From: Strongylocentrotus droebachiensis
Lineage: Eukaryota; Echinodermata; Echinoidea; Camarodonta; Strongylocentrotidae
Direction of reading: 5' to 3'
Assembly: GCA_035222895.1 (NCBI GenBank)
Contig: JAVYIG010005378.1
Location: 1 to 64,000 of the forward strand
Length of the DNA stretch: 64,000 nucleotides
Shown one piece after another: positions 62,340-64,000 of this stretch. Position numbers and translations under genes: made by a program. A model generated the notes under the pieces. The model had not been told where the DNA came from. It was given only the letters and a program-made list of their open reading frames with translations, and made no database searches. Numbering within the stretch: position 1 is the stretch's first letter; every line of letters starts with the position of its first letter.

Positions 62340-64000
62340 TCTCATTGATATTATTATCACGTTTTTGTTGATTTAAAGTTGCTAAATGATCAGTTAGAGA
62401 AAAAAGAAAAGAAAACGACCGGAGTTTGATTTCCCTGTGTGATTAAAAGTGCTCTGAAAACTCAATGTTTCACACTGGGAAATAAAAATGTTGTTTTTAG
62501 GGGCTTCACGACCTAACACGATTATGATAATTCTGTGACCAAAGGCACTGTAAATTGCACAGATTGTTATACTGATAAAGTGAAATATCTTCGTATTCGG
62601 GGAAGGAAGACTCATTAGGAATATGCCCCCGTAGACCCTTCCAAGCTCGGTCACTACGCGTTCTCGAATCTCGACCTGAAACATCTCAAAGCTTGGTGCG
62701 AGTGCGTATTAGTACTGCAAATATTTATCATCGCAAGTACTCATAAGTCCTGTGTATTTATACAATTCTGCATACACTTCATCCTTTAGAGTTCAATTTG
62801 ACCTAATTTCTCAAATGAGATGAAAATTCAGATAGCGTACTAAAGTGGATGTCGGCATGTTTGTCTTGAGGTATCTCTAATTTGTAAGCAAAAGGGGACG
62901 AAATTATTTTTGTTCTTCTCTAATTCCTAAACTTTGTTCCCTTGCTATTGATCTATCATGTTTTGTTTGAGACCTCTGCAAATAAATTAGTTACAAAATT
63001 GGTGAGCAGAACAATGGAATTATGTCATCAATCCGGCACCTTATACAACCCTTCCTCCGGATAACAAACCGTAAGAATCAGAACCTTCAATCATGATGTC
63101 ATTGGACCAGATTAGACTTAAATCACTTATCTTGCACAGTGTTTTTTAATAAATTGTTATTTTTAGTGCCCTTGTATGGGTTGAGAATCATTCCAAAATA
63201 AGACATGATTGTCGAGTAAACTACCATGGAAGCTAAATTATCAGAGGCATAAATCATATAAAAGGTGGGTGCATGAGAATTCTTTTTGAAATTCGAAACG
63301 AGCATCGAAAAGTTGTTTGGTGTATCAATCCCTCGTACTCCCATACAGGAATGTTAAATACTGTATATTGCAGTATCCAATAGAAGTGAGTATCCCCTTA
63401 GCAAAAAGTTTGCTATTTTAAAATAACATCTTACAAATTTGGATAAAAACACATGCCCTGAATCAATAAAAGAGTTGGCATTCTTTGGGTACATTATGTT
63501 ATAGGTACATTTATGAAAACGGTGTCGCTTACTCAGGAGTTCCATAGGATTTTTTCAATAGGGTGTATATTACTTACATTTGTAGGATACATTAAACATA
63601 CGTATGTAAAATAAAAGGCGTAATGCAACTTCGTTGGTGTCGGTAAGTATATAATGTGTTTCCTAATAGTTGACCTTCTCAATGATAATAACCTTCAAGA
63701 TAATAGAATATGTAATATCTTTGTTTATCTTTCTGTTGGAAATGAAATAAATTCGAATTAAAATTAAATGTAATTGAATAGGCATGTCTTATACAACGGA
63801 TTTGTGTTTTTGTTCATTTTTTGTTTCATATTGCCTGACTACTTCTTAATACTTAATTTGCAATTATAAGCTTTCCTTTTCCATCACTCTTCCTTTATAC
63901 ATCTGTTTTTATTTGGCTAAAGAACAAGATGTTGGCGCTTGTATTTGTGCGAAGGATGCACGCGGTGTACATTACGTCTACGAGTAAAGTCCATGCAGAA
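62340..64000. other. Spacer upstream of the second transporter gene, no gene seen
   Basis: AT-rich, with no open frame that shows a recognisable motif on either strand. Confidence 0.55.

Noticed and set aside
62076..62360. Leucine-rich membrane protein
   Set aside because: Translation of a (TAG)n microsatellite.

Overview
This is animal (intron-containing, AT-rich) nuclear DNA. It most likely comes from an echinoderm, probably a sea urchin. That placing is an inference: the gene set is deuterostome-like, the TRIM gene is a single exon, tRNA-headed SINEs and small terminal-inverted-repeat elements are dense, and one intron carries stem-loops with the CAAGAAAGA motif known from sea-urchin histone pre-mRNA 3' ends.

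Four host genes can be supported. (1) A heavy-chain-linked amino-acid transporter light chain resembling SLC7A9 (b0,+AT) runs on + from before the window to 18743. Its last ten exons are present, but two exons each carry one extra base. (2) A complete paralogue of the same family, 11 exons, runs on - from 60186 to 48259 with the same intron positions and phases; the two genes are arranged tail to tail. (3) RPRD1, a regulator of RNA polymerase II CTD phosphorylation and termination, lies on - from 36398 to 27372 and is complete in 7 exons. (4) An intronless TRIM (RING, B-box, coiled-coil) gene lies on + at 40262-42058. The transporters act at the plasma membrane with an SLC3 heavy chain, RPRD1 in the nucleus, and the TRIM is probably an E3 ubiquitin ligase. 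Nothing suggests they share a pathway.

Most of the remaining DNA is repeats. A nearly full-length non-LTR retrotransposon with two intact ORFs (zinc-knuckle ORF1; endonuclease-RT-RNase H ORF2) lies at about 20.9-26.7 kb beside a 553-bp PIF/Harbinger-like MITE. Decayed LINE pieces lie at 3.65-5.35, 8.9, 33.6-34.2 and 58.5-58.9 kb. At least eight tRNA-derived SINE copies and several MITE families with TA target duplications are scattered through introns and spacers.

The most notable structures are: (a) a hAT-like element (12989-14878) with an 8-bp target duplication that contains a 204-bp copy of the exon-9 splice junction of its own host gene; (b) histone-type 3'-end stem-loops plus CAAGAAAGA motifs inside an RPRD1 intron, on the sense strand; (c) a tandemly multiplied 3' end and splice donor of RPRD1 exon 5; (d) a TIR element ending 32 bp before the last exon of the first transporter gene; (e) a MITE inserted in a SINE, where intact SINE copies show the empty site. 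No bacterial features, CRISPR arrays or genuine tRNA/rRNA genes were seen.
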